Below are positions 1 through 8,276 of a stretch of 46,737 bases of DNA, piece by piece. Where the stretch lies: assembly GCA_902627645.1 (NCBI GenBank), contig CACOJX010000003.1:32001-78737 (forward strand). Reading direction: 5' to 3'. How positions within the stretch are numbered: position 1 is the first letter of the stretch; every line of letters starts with the position of its first letter. The notes below the pieces were generated by a model that saw only the letters and a program-made list of their open reading frames with translations, was not told the origin of the DNA and ran no database searches. The translations under genes were made by a program, and so were the position numbers. Origin of the DNA: an uncultured Pelagibacteraceae bacterium (GTDB lineage Bacteria > Pseudomonadota > Alphaproteobacteria > Pelagibacterales > Pelagibacteraceae).

Positions 1-45
1 TAAAAGTTATTAATATAATTTTTAAAAATATAAGCATCTTATTTA

Positions 46-741
46 TTAGACAAATAGTTTACTTTCATCACCTTGGTTAAATAACAAGTCTAAAACCGAT
101 AATCCAGGAACATAATCTATTTTTTCACTTTTAAAAAATTGGCTATATTTTTTTATTTCGTATTTTGGATATTTTAATTCAATCTCATTTTCTTTAAAAA
201 CATTTGGTTTATTGTATGCTTTTGAGCCTAAAAAGGATAAATAAGTTTTACAATCTCTTGATTTGAGAATATCTAAAATATAGTCTAATTTTTTTAAATT
301 CTTATCATTTGAAATATCAGAACTTTTAATTAAGGTGGTTTTACAATTAATAATATCTAAAAAAAAATTTAAAAAATATAAGTTTAGATCTAATAATTTT
401 TTTTTTGAGTTAAAATTATAGCTTAATTTTTCAAAGTATTTTTCAAAATAAGGAGTTTTGTAGTAAACTTTTTTAATTTCTTCCAAAAAAGATTGATCAT
501 TACTTAGTTCACATTGATTTATCAACAAATTATTATTTTTTTCAGATAATTTTAATTTTAAGTTTTTAATTTTTGGTGCTTTTATGTGAGATCTAAAATT
601 TGATGATATTTGCCAATTTTTATTATGATTTGATTTTTGGACATCATCTAAAATTACGAATTCATCACAATTTTTGATAATCTCAAAAAAACCTTGCCAA
701 GGAAGAAAGTGTGGTTGACATATTCCAACAATTTTTTTCAT
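46..741 (-). CDS. WbqC-like family protein
   Basis: A 231-residue soluble protein of the WbqC-like family. The N-terminus carries the family hallmark: after a short beta strand comes QPHFLPWQGFFEII (residues 9-22), then CDEFVILDDVQ. The biochemical role of this family is not settled; members occur in O-antigen and nonulosonate clusters and are suspected of acting in sugar N-acylation or transfer. It is the last gene of a minus-strand run with the SpsF-like and ABC genes; the start ATG directly follows the preceding stop codon. Family assignment is confident, function is not. Confidence 0.8.
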   Translation of the reverse strand: MKKIVGICQPHFLPWQGFFEIIKNCDEFVILDDVQKSNHNKNWQISSNFRSHIKAPKIKNLKLKLSEKNNNLLINQCELSNDQSFLEEIKKVYYKTPYFEKYFEKLSYNFNSKKKLLDLNLYFLNFFLDIINCKTTLIKSSDISNDKNLKKLDYILDILKSRDCKTYLSFLGSKAYNKPNVFKENEIELKYPKYEIKKYSQFFKSEKIDYVPGLSVLDLLFNQGDESKLFV

Positions 742-1500
742 TTAAGTATACTTTAGAATATTTTTTTTAAATTTTTTTATATTATTCAATTTTTCTTTTT
801 TGTAGTTTTTTTTATCTGTTTTAGAGAATTTCTTTAATATTTCTAGTTTATCTATGCTGTTATTTCTGACAAAAATTTTTTTAACTCTAATCAAGTCTTC
901 TATATTATCTATACTACAATTATAAAAATAAAAATTATTTTTTTTAATTTCCTGGTAGTGAATCTTAAACTTTTTTTTATTAATGAAGCAAAAATTTTCT
1001 ACATGTTCCAAATACCTTTTATCATCAGTCAATCTATTTATTTTTTCTAATATCTTTTTTTTAAATATAACTGCACTTAATCCAAAAGGTATAGAATTAG
1101 AAAAAGCATATGTACTCACATCGTAATTTCCTTGAATTGTTTCCATTAAGCTTTTCCGAATAACTTTTTTTGAGACGAATGGATTATCAGCATTCAATCT
1201 TAGTAAAAAATCGTAATCAAAAATTTTTGAGGCTTTTATTAGTCGATCAAGTACGTTATTTTTTTTTCCAAAAAAAACCCTTATTGAGTTTTTTTTTGCT
1301 ATTTGTGCTATTTTTTTTTTATTTTTGTCTAAATTAGGTGATGCGATGATCAATTGATCAATAAATTCAAAACTTTTTATATTTAAAATGAGATTTTCAA
1401 GGACAGATTTGTTGTTGATTTTTTTGAATATTTTACCATTTAACCTTTTAGAGTCTGATCTGCACAAAATTACAGCAAGAATTCTTTTTTTTAAAATCAT
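742..1500 (-). CDS. SpsF/NeuA-like cytidylyltransferase family protein
   Basis: A 252-residue nucleotidyltransferase-fold protein. The N-terminus (residues 8-23) has the VILCRSDSKRLNGK pattern, the nucleotide-binding loop of CMP-acylneuraminate cytidylyltransferases and SpsF; DFLLRLNADNPFVS (about 98-110) holds the metal-binding Asp of the family. In nonulosonate pathways such an enzyme activates the finished nine-carbon sugar with CMP, which fits the NeuB-like and PseG-like genes starting at 3331 on the other strand. The start ATG overlaps the stop of the upstream ABC transporter gene by one base (TAATG), so the two are translationally coupled. The exact substrate cannot be read from sequence. 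Confidence 0.75.
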   Translation of the reverse strand: MILKKRILAVILCRSDSKRLNGKIFKKINNKSVLENLILNIKSFEFIDQLIIASPNLDKNKKKIAQIAKKNSIRVFFGKKNNVLDRLIKASKIFDYDFLLRLNADNPFVSKKVIRKSLMETIQGNYDVSTYAFSNSIPFGLSAVIFKKKILEKINRLTDDKRYLEHVENFCFINKKKFKIHYQEIKKNNFYFYNCSIDNIEDLIRVKKIFVRNNSIDKLEILKKFSKTDKKNYKKEKLNNIKKFKKNILKYT

Positions 1501-3221
1501 TATTGCTCGTCCAAATCAATAAAATCATCGCAATTATTAATTATAGATTTGTTGTGACTTATTATAATAATTGTTTTTATATTAGATAATTGCATAATAG
1601 TTTTTAGTAAGTTATTTTCAGTAGTTTTATCTAAACCAGCTGTCGCTTCATCAAAAATTATAATTTCTTTATCGTAGTAAAGACATCTTGCAACACCTAT
1701 TCTTTGTCTTTGTCCACCTGATATATTCATTCCATTTCCAGTTATTAAAAAATCTAATTTTAATTTTTTTGAATTTACAAATTTTTCTAATTGAGAAAAT
1801 TTTAGAGATAGTTTTAAATTATCATATTTGATATTATTTTTTTCTTTATCTCCTAATATTATGTTATTTTTAATTGTTTCATCAAATAGAAAAACTTTTT
1901 GAGGTACATATGAAAATTTGTTTCTCCAAGAAATTATATTATTAGATTTTAATTTGGTTTTATCCATAATGATTTTTCCTTTTTCAGGAACTATTAGCCC
2001 AGAAATCAAATCAGCCAAAGTAGATTTCCCTACTCCAGATTTACCCTTAATACCAAATATTGAATTTTTTTTTATTTTTAAATTTAAATTTTCAAATATA
2101 TATTTTTCACTAGAGGGATATTTAAAATAAATATTTTTTAAAATTATGTATTTTTCGAATTTTAAATTTTTTTTATTATTCTTTTTTTTATCTATATCTC
2201 TATATTTCGTTGAGCTTAATTCGTTTAAAATTAAATTAAAACTTGGAAATGAATTATTTATCTTACTAATACCTGAGTAGATATTTTGAAAAGCTGGAAA
2301 TAACCTTGAGCTTGCAACAACAAATACAGCCAAAGTGGATATTGTAGAAAAATTATTGGTTTTGTCTTCAAATGTTAATAATATAAAAACTATAAACATT
2401 GAAACTATAACTATTTCAACCAGATATCTCGGAAGCATAGTTATTAAAGTTGATAATGATCTATATTTATAAAATTTATCTAGAGAGTATTTAAGATTAT
2501 TTATTGTAATTTTTTTGAGATTAAACAATTTTATTTCTTTTATTCCAAAAAGAGTTTCTTGGACAATTTTGTATTTCCTAGCGTTTTCAAAAATTATTTT
2601 TATTCCTAAATATGATAGTTTGGACTTAAAAAATATATATATTGTAATATAACTAGTTGACAAAATAATGAAAAGTAATGACGTTACTTTAAAACTATAG
2701 AGAAATAGAAAAATAATAATGATTACTGTGGTAACAACTTTAGAGATTAACAAAAAAATTGGAAAAATTATGTTATTGATGACTGTGTGAGTTTCATTAA
2801 TAATATTTTTTGTTAGATTTGGTAAATTTTCTTTTGTAAAAAAAAAATAGTTTTTTCCTAAGTATTTTTGAAATAAAGCAGTAGATAAAAATGAAACATA
2901 TGCATTGGATCTTTTAGTGATAAAAGAAAAGATGTATGCATTTAAAATATTAATTAATATGAAGGAAAAAATAACAATATAACCAAAAATTCTAAACAGT
3001 TCATTTCTACTTTCTATTGAAAATAATTTTTTAATCGTATCTAATAAAATGTTATTTTCGTTCAAATCTGAAGATAGAGCTGAAAGAAAAGTACCTATAG
3101 CTGAAAGACCAAAAATTTCTAAAAAAGATGCAATTAATGTAAATAATAATATTAATTTGATATCGTGAGAATTTTTGAATTTTTTTAATTCGTCAAATAT
3201 AAAAAATATTTTTTTTAACAT
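1500..3221 (-). CDS. PglK/MsbA-type ABC exporter, probable lipid-linked glycan flippase
   Basis: A 573-residue half transporter with fused permease and ATPase. The N-terminal 310 residues hold about six hydrophobic segments; the ATPase follows with Walker A GKSGVGKST (393-401), signature SGGQRQR (501-507), Walker B IIIFDEATAG and the switch His556. This domain order is that of MsbA, PglK and other lipid or lipid-oligosaccharide flippases. In a glycan cluster without a visible Wzx protein, it is the best candidate for turning the lipid-linked glycan across the inner membrane (inference). It heads the minus-strand run 3221-46 and shares a 109-bp divergent intergenic region with the NeuB-like gene. 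Confidence 0.85.
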   Translation of the reverse strand: MLKKIFFIFDELKKFKNSHDIKLILLFTLIASFLEIFGLSAIGTFLSALSSDLNENNILLDTIKKLFSIESRNELFRIFGYIVIFSFILINILNAYIFSFITKRSNAYVSFLSTALFQKYLGKNYFFFTKENLPNLTKNIINETHTVINNIIFPIFLLISKVVTTVIIIIFLFLYSFKVTSLLFIILSTSYITIYIFFKSKLSYLGIKIIFENARKYKIVQETLFGIKEIKLFNLKKITINNLKYSLDKFYKYRSLSTLITMLPRYLVEIVIVSMFIVFILLTFEDKTNNFSTISTLAVFVVASSRLFPAFQNIYSGISKINNSFPSFNLILNELSSTKYRDIDKKKNNKKNLKFEKYIILKNIYFKYPSSEKYIFENLNLKIKKNSIFGIKGKSGVGKSTLADLISGLIVPEKGKIIMDKTKLKSNNIISWRNKFSYVPQKVFLFDETIKNNIILGDKEKNNIKYDNLKLSLKFSQLEKFVNSKKLKLDFLITGNGMNISGGQRQRIGVARCLYYDKEIIIFDEATAGLDKTTENNLLKTIMQLSNIKTIIIISHNKSIINNCDDFIDLDEQ

Positions 3222-3267
3222 TCCTGGATTTAATTATTCAATAATTCAGTTAAATTAAATGTAGATT

Positions 3268-3297
3268 TTGACAAAACAAAGGTATAAAAGATCTATT
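3268..3297 (+). promoter_or_regulatory. Candidate sigma-70 promoter for the nonulosonate module
   Basis: TTGACA at 3268-3273 is a perfect -35 hexamer. The best -10 is TCTATT at 3292-3297 (18-bp spacer, 4 of 6 consensus bases); TATAAA at 3283 lies too close to pair with it. The leader before the NeuB-like ATG at 3331 contains a 6-bp AT-rich hairpin (GATAAA 3305-3310 with TTTATC 3315-3320). The region also separates divergent genes, so a minus-strand promoter must lie here or close by. Confidence 0.35.
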
Positions 3298-3330
3298 TTT
3301 AAGCGATAAAGTCATTTATCTCTTGATATT

Positions 3331-4197
3331 ATGAAATTAAAATCAAAAAAAAAGGTAAAATTTGGATCAAAAATCATTGGCGAAGGTGAGAAGATTCCTT
3401 TTATTGCAGAAATAGGTGTAAATCATCTTGGCAGTCAAAAAAAAGCTTTTGAATTAGTAGATGCTGCAATAGAGGGCGGTAGTGATTATCTTAAATTTCA
3501 GACATATATTGCAGCAGATAGGTATGACAAAAAGAATCCTAGATATAAAGAATTTACAAAACTTTTGACTGACTGGCAATTGACAAAAGAAGAGGAAAAA
3601 GAAGTTTGGAATTATGCCAAATCAAAAGGAGCAGAAGTATTTACATCCGTTTATGATTTAGATTCAATAAAGTTTGCTGAGGAATTAGGCACTATAGGAT
3701 ATAAAATTGCTGCTTTTGAGATGAATAACATGCCATTGTTAAAAGGCGTTATTGAAACTAAAAAGCCAATAATAATTTCGTGTGGGATGACAAATTTTTT
3801 TGAAATAAAAAAAATGTGCGATTTTTTAAACGAAAAAAATGCAAATTATATATTATTACACACAGTTTCATCTTACCCTCTTCAAGAAATACATAGCAAC
3901 CTTCAAAAAATCAGAAACCTTATTGAACTTTTTGATTGTCCAATAGGACACTCTGACCATACACCTGGTGTTTTAATACCACCATTGGCAGCAGCATGTG
4001 GAGCTCAGATTATAGAAAAGCATTTTACGATAAATCCTAAATACCGTTTATCAGATAATTTTTTTTCTGTTACAAAAGACCAGGTGAGGGAGATTAAATT
4101 TAGTTTAGAAAAAGTTTATCAAATTATATATTCACCTGATTTTGAAAAAAATAATCCAGAAAAATATATGAAAGATTTCAAAAAAATTATTTCATGA
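3331..4197 (+). CDS. Short NeuB/PseI/SpsE-like nonulosonate synthase, SAF domain absent
   Basis: A 288-residue TIM-barrel enzyme of the NeuB family, which condenses phosphoenolpyruvate with a six-carbon amino sugar to give a nine-carbon acid. Visible family blocks: FIAEIGVNHLGS (24-35), YLKFQ (53-57), KIAAFEMNNMPLL (125-137), ISCGM (149-153), GHSDHTPG (206-213) and EKHFT (229-233). His210 and His231 match the metal ligands of NeuB. Normal NeuB/PseI/SpsE proteins have about 340-370 residues and end in a SAF (antifreeze-like) domain; this one stops right after the barrel. The usual PDH near the end of the barrel reads SDN (241-243). ATGA overlap couples it to the PseG-like gene. Confidence 0.85.
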   Translation: MKLKSKKKVKFGSKIIGEGEKIPFIAEIGVNHLGSQKKAFELVDAAIEGGSDYLKFQTYIAADRYDKKNPRYKEFTKLLTDWQLTKEEEKEVWNYAKSKGAEVFTSVYDLDSIKFAEELGTIGYKIAAFEMNNMPLLKGVIETKKPIIISCGMTNFFEIKKMCDFLNEKNANYILLHTVSSYPLQEIHSNLQKIRNLIELFDCPIGHSDHTPGVLIPPLAAACGAQIIEKHFTINPKYRLSDNFFSVTKDQVREIKFSLEKVYQIIYSPDFEKNNPEKYMKDFKKIIS

Positions 4198-5177
4198 AAA
4201 CAATTTTTCTTCGGACTTCAGCTGGTGGCAAGCTTGGTTGGGGAAATCTTCATAGAATCTTAATTTTTTACGATTATTTTAAAAAAAAAAAATCTTTAAA
4301 TACCTATTTATTTGTAAAAGGTAACAAAGATGTTTTTAATTTTTTAAAAAAAAAAAAAGTTAAATTTTTGAAAATAAATAATTTAAGTTTAAAGAAAGAA
4401 GAATTAAAATTAAAAAAAATTGGTAAAGCAGATATATCATTTATTGAAGTTTTAAATCCAACATTAAGTTTACAAAAAATTTATAAAGATAACTCAAAAA
4501 AACTTGTAGTTTTAGATGATATATTAAAAAGTAATTATATTTCAGAAATTTTATTTTCTTGTCAAAAAAATAACAACCCTATTAAAAAAGATATTAAACA
4601 AATAATTTATAATGATTTTAAGTACTTTCCATTAAGAGATAATTTCAATCCTTTTTTGAACAAAAAAAAGAAGATTAGGAAAAAAATATCTAAAGTAGTT
4701 GTTTTTTTAGGAGGAGGAAATTATAGAAGTGTTTATTTAAAAGTTGCAAAAATTCTTAATAATATGAATTTTAGAGTTGATTTTTTAGTTGGCAGCGAGA
4801 GATGTGGCAACATAAAAAGTAAAGTTGAAAGTTTAAATAGAAATTTTAATTTATTTGTGAATTTGAAGAATATTCCAAAAAAAATTTTTGAGGCAGATTT
4901 AGTTATTTGTGGAGGTGGTTATACTAAAATTGAAACTGCTTATCTTAAAACACCTTTAATTTGTCTTAGTGTTCAAAAACACCAAAATAATCTTGCAGAA
5001 AATTTTAGAGCTCAATTTGGTATTGAATTTATTAGATTTAAGAAAAATTATGATCCAATTTTAAAAAAATTGATTATGAAACAAAACTTTAAAAAAAGAA
5101 TGAGTATTAGCAACAAATTTTCTAGATATTTTTCTGTAAATGGTTTAGACAGAATTATCAGAAAAACAATGCATTAA
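4194..5177 (+). CDS. PseG/SpsG-like nucleotide-sugar hydrolase or glycosyltransferase
   Basis: A 327-residue GT-B-fold protein resembling PseG (UDP-2,4-diacetamido-trideoxy-altropyranose hydrolase) and SpsG. The start GGKLGWGNLHR parallels the G-G-x-GHv-R loop of PseG, and the C-terminal half has FLGGG, then ADLVICGGGYTKIETAYLKTPLI, the nucleotide-binding loop shared with MurG. In pseudaminate synthesis PseG frees the sugar for PseI, consistent with its 4-bp overlap with the NeuB-like gene. The first-loop His of PseG is replaced here (GWGN), so hydrolase activity should not be assumed. Two poly-A runs (12 A at 4281-4292, 13 A at 4346-4358) lie inside the gene. Confidence 0.75.
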   Translation: MKTIFLRTSAGGKLGWGNLHRILIFYDYFKKKKSLNTYLFVKGNKDVFNFLKKKKVKFLKINNLSLKKEELKLKKIGKADISFIEVLNPTLSLQKIYKDNSKKLVVLDDILKSNYISEILFSCQKNNNPIKKDIKQIIYNDFKYFPLRDNFNPFLNKKKKIRKKISKVVVFLGGGNYRSVYLKVAKILNNMNFRVDFLVGSERCGNIKSKVESLNRNFNLFVNLKNIPKKIFEADLVICGGGYTKIETAYLKTPLICLSVQKHQNNLAENFRAQFGIEFIRFKKNYDPILKKLIMKQNFKKRMSISNKFSRYFSVNGLDRIIRKTMH

Positions 5178-5211
5178 CTTGTTTTAGAATTGAAATAAAG
5201 GTTTTTTGAGA

Positions 5212-6171
5212 ATGTATGGATTTAATGGCAGACTTTCGGAATCATTCCCATCACAATTGATGGTTGATATAACCGAGGTATGTAATCTTGGCTGTATTCA
5301 TTGTACTCATCCTGTATTTAAAACCTCAAAAGTTTATGCAAAGTCTATGCTTGATCCAAAATTAAATCAAAAAGCAGTAGATGAAATTGATAAGCATGGA
5401 AAAAATTTAACTAAGTATATAAGATATACAAGCAATGGAGAACCGTTAGTTCACCCAAAATCTTATGAGATGATCCAGTATGCTGTCGATAATTCTGGAA
5501 CCAAAGTAACATTAACTACCAATGGAACACTTTTAAATGAAAAAAAAATGACAAGATTGTTAGACACAGGTCTTCACATGATTGATATTAGCATAGATGC
5601 ATTTGAAGACAACACTTATGAAAAAGTAAGAGTTGGCGGTGATCTTAAAATTACAAAAAAAAATGTTTTAAAAATAATCGATTTAAAAAAAAAGACTAAT
5701 AGTAAAACAAAAATTATTGTAAGTTTTGTTGAACAAAAACAAAATTCAAATGAAATCGAAAATTTTAAAAAATTTTGGAGGGAAAATGGAGCCGATGAAG
5801 TTTTAATTAGAAAACTTCATACTAACAGTGGAGACAACGTTGATCATTTGAAAAATAATTTGAAAAGAGACACAATACAAAGAAGACCATGCTTATATCC
5901 ATGGGAAAGGATTGTATTGACCGCAAAAGGTTTTTTGTCTTTTTGTCCAACAGATTGGTTTGGAAAATCAATAATTAATGACTATAGAAAAACTACAATC
6001 AAAGATTTGTGGAATTGTGATTTTTATAAAGATTTAAGATCTCAGCATTTGAGCAATAATTTCACCAATAAATTTTGCCTTCAATGTCCCGATTGGGCAA
6101 ATACTAGTTGGCCAATGGATAAAAATAAAAGTTATGCTGATTTGGTTGAAAGACTGCTATATGAGAACTAA
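5212..6171 (+). CDS. Radical SAM protein with SPASM-like C-terminus
   Basis: A 319-residue iron-sulfur enzyme. The CNLGCIHC motif (Cys24, Cys28, Cys31) binds the 4Fe-4S cluster that cleaves S-adenosylmethionine. The C-terminal part has further cysteines (227, 245, 289, 292) in a SPASM-like pattern, ending in FCLQCPDW, which implies auxiliary cluster(s). I use ATG at 5212 rather than TTG at 5206, because AAAGG at 5197-5201 is 10 nt from the ATG and only 4 nt from the TTG. It lies between the PseG-like and SDR genes, so its substrate is probably a sugar or sugar nucleotide; peptide substrates, common for SPASM enzymes, have no support from neighbours. Reaction unknown. Confidence 0.85.
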   Translation: MYGFNGRLSESFPSQLMVDITEVCNLGCIHCTHPVFKTSKVYAKSMLDPKLNQKAVDEIDKHGKNLTKYIRYTSNGEPLVHPKSYEMIQYAVDNSGTKVTLTTNGTLLNEKKMTRLLDTGLHMIDISIDAFEDNTYEKVRVGGDLKITKKNVLKIIDLKKKTNSKTKIIVSFVEQKQNSNEIENFKKFWRENGADEVLIRKLHTNSGDNVDHLKNNLKRDTIQRRPCLYPWERIVLTAKGFLSFCPTDWFGKSIINDYRKTTIKDLWNCDFYKDLRSQHLSNNFTNKFCLQCPDWANTSWPMDKNKSYADLVERLLYEN

Positions 6172-7117
6172 AAAAATATTTGTGACAGGAGCAATGGGCT
6201 TTATTGGCCTCCATTGGTGTAAAAAACTTTTAAATGAAGGTCATAAAGTTTATGGTCTGGATATTAAAAATTATAATACTGAGATAAAAAAAAATAAAAA
6301 TTTTTTTTTTTATAAGGAGTCCGTATTTAATTATGATTTAGTCAAACAACTTGTAAAAAAAACTGATATAACTTGTCACTTTGCTGGTATTGCCAGTCCA
6401 AAAGAATATTTAATTAATACAACAAAAGTTATAAATCTTACAGTAAATCCATCTCTTAAAATAGTGGATTATTGCAGGAAATTTAAAAAAAAACTTTTCT
6501 TCACGTCAACATCAGAAATCTATGGGAAGTCTAAAGAAGTACCTTTCTTAGAGGAAGGGAATAGGTTGCTAGGTAGCACTAGTGTAAAGAGATGGTGCTA
6601 CAGCACTTCAAAAGCACTTGTTGAACATTCAATTTTTGCAAATTTAAAAAAAAAATCATCATTCGTAATTTTTAGATTATTTAATGTTTATGGTCCTGGA
6701 TTAGAAGGAAGAGTTGTTGACATTTTTATAAAAAACGCAATTAAAAATAAAAATTTAAATGTATTTGGCAACGGTAGTCAAAAAAGGTGTTTTCTTTATA
6801 TAGATGACTGTATTGAGATATTTTATGAAATATTTAAAAAAAAAAATTTACCAAACGAAGTTATTAATATTGGAAATAATGTAAGCACCTCTGTACTAAA
6901 CTTAGCCAAAAAAATTATAAAAATTTCAAACTCAAATTCAAAAATAGTTAAGCAATCAAAAAGAAAGATAAACCAGATGAGATCAAAAGGTTATGAGGAC
7001 ATTTCATTAAGAGTGCCATCTCTTCAAAAACTACACAAAATGGTTAGTTATAGACCTAAATATAATTTACAGAATGGTTTAAGAAAATATTTAAATTCTA
7101 TAAAAAATAAAAGATGA
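6161..7117 (+). CDS. NAD-dependent sugar epimerase/dehydratase (extended SDR)
   Basis: A 318-residue extended short-chain dehydrogenase. The Rossmann motif TGAMGFIG lies at residues 8-15, STSEIYG supplies the catalytic Ser/Thr region, and YSTSK the catalytic Tyr and Lys. An in-frame ATG at 6134 would add nine residues inside the radical SAM gene; I prefer 6161, as the Rossmann strand then begins at the normal distance. It overlaps the radical SAM stop by 11 bp and the aminotransferase start by 4 bp. In this setting it may make the 4-keto sugar for the aminotransferase, the PseB position. It does not look like PseB itself, so the product is open. Confidence 0.8.
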   Translation: MRTKKIFVTGAMGFIGLHWCKKLLNEGHKVYGLDIKNYNTEIKKNKNFFFYKESVFNYDLVKQLVKKTDITCHFAGIASPKEYLINTTKVINLTVNPSLKIVDYCRKFKKKLFFTSTSEIYGKSKEVPFLEEGNRLLGSTSVKRWCYSTSKALVEHSIFANLKKKSSFVIFRLFNVYGPGLEGRVVDIFIKNAIKNKNLNVFGNGSQKRCFLYIDDCIEIFYEIFKKKNLPNEVINIGNNVSTSVLNLAKKIIKISNSNSKIVKQSKRKINQMRSKGYEDISLRVPSLQKLHKMVSYRPKYNLQNGLRKYLNSIKNKR

Positions 7118-8274
7118 AAAATAATCAGAATTTTTATTATGGTAAACATTGCATAGACTCAAAAGATATAAATAATGTAACGAAAAGTCTTAACTCTTTG
7201 CTGAGTCAAGGACCACAATTAATAAATTTTGAAAAGAAAGTAGCAAAATATTTTGGCTCAAAATATTGTGTCGCAGTTTCAAGTGCAACTGCAGCGCTGC
7301 ATATATCAATAGCAGCAATGAATTTAAAAAAAAATTCAAGAAGCTATACAAGTAATATGACATTTGTCGCAACGACCAATGCATGTTTATATAATAATTT
7401 AAAAATAGATTTGATAGATATTAATTTAAATAATTTTAATATTAACTTGGATCAACTTGAATCTAAATTAAAAAAACTATCCCCAAAACAAAAAAAAAAA
7501 AAGAAATTAATAATCCCAGTTCATTTCGGTGGTTTATCAGTGGATATGAAAAGGGTGCATGATATAAAAAAAAAATATAATTGTTTTGTCTTAGAGGATG
7601 CATCTCAATCTATGGGAGCTTCATTCCAAAAAAAACCGATTGGAAGTTGTAAATTTAGTGATATTGCTGTTTTTAGTCTACATCCTGTTAAGTCAATAAC
7701 TACAGGAGAGGGTGGACTTATATTGACAAATAATAAAAAATTTTACGAAAAATTATTACTCTTAAGATCTCATGGTCTTAAAAAAAGTAAAAAAAATCAC
7801 TGGCAGAATGATATGTCGTTTTTGGGATATAACTATAAAATTACAGATTTTCAATGTGCTCTAGGTATATCACAATTATCTAAATTAAAAGGTTTTATAA
7901 TTAAAAGGAATAAGATTGCTAAATTTTACAAAAAGAAACTTAAAAGCTTACATATTAATTTTCAAAATTTTGATAAATCCAAATATTCCCATGCGTACCA
8001 TTATTTTATTGTAAATTTCGTAAAAGTTATCTCTGATAAAAAGAATAAACTTTTTCTAAATTTTTTAAAAAAAAAGGGAATTTATCTAGGAAAACAATAT
8101 TTACCAATCCATATGCATAGTTTTTATAGAAAAAAAATTAATAAAAAATTTGTTAATTCTGAAAAATACTTTAAGCAGTCTTACCAGCTACCTATTTATC
8201 CAAGTCTCTCTAAAAGAAATATTGAATTTATTTGTGAGAATTTAATTTATGCAGCAAAAAAATTTAATATGTAA
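7114..8274 (+). CDS. DegT/DnrJ/EryC1/StrS aminotransferase, PseC/SpsC-like
   Basis: A 386-residue PLP enzyme of the sugar aminotransferase family. VAVSSATAALH (53-63) binds the PLP phosphate, LEDASQSMGA holds the Asp for the pyridine nitrogen, and Lys193 in HPVKSITTGEGG is the Schiff-base lysine, so a true transaminase is expected. FLGYNYKITDFQCALGISQL is very like PseC, which makes the 4-amino sugar of pseudaminate. A 13-A run (7490-7502) encodes a polylysine loop around residue 127. The gene ends the plus-strand run that starts at 3331, and is followed after 2 bp by a convergent methyltransferase gene. Confidence 0.85.
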   Translation: MKNNQNFYYGKHCIDSKDINNVTKSLNSLLSQGPQLINFEKKVAKYFGSKYCVAVSSATAALHISIAAMNLKKNSRSYTSNMTFVATTNACLYNNLKIDLIDINLNNFNINLDQLESKLKKLSPKQKKKKKLIIPVHFGGLSVDMKRVHDIKKKYNCFVLEDASQSMGASFQKKPIGSCKFSDIAVFSLHPVKSITTGEGGLILTNNKKFYEKLLLLRSHGLKKSKKNHWQNDMSFLGYNYKITDFQCALGISQLSKLKGFIIKRNKIAKFYKKKLKSLHINFQNFDKSKYSHAYHYFIVNFVKVISDKKNKLFLNFLKKKGIYLGKQYLPIHMHSFYRKKINKKFVNSEKYFKQSYQLPIYPSLSKRNIEFICENLIYAAKKFNM

Positions 8275-8276
8275 TT

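Noticed and set aside
1918-2130. Open frame on the plus strand inside the ABC transporter gene
   Set aside because: It is the reverse complement of the conserved ATPase domain; the minus-strand reading has all the motifs. Other antisense frames inside clear genes were rejected for the same reason.
6161-7117. Calling this SDR PseB
   Set aside because: Although it stands in a Pse-like run, it has the YxxxK-type extended SDR pattern (YSTSK) and lacks the PseB/FlaA1-type N-terminal sequence as I know it, so only a general call is justified.
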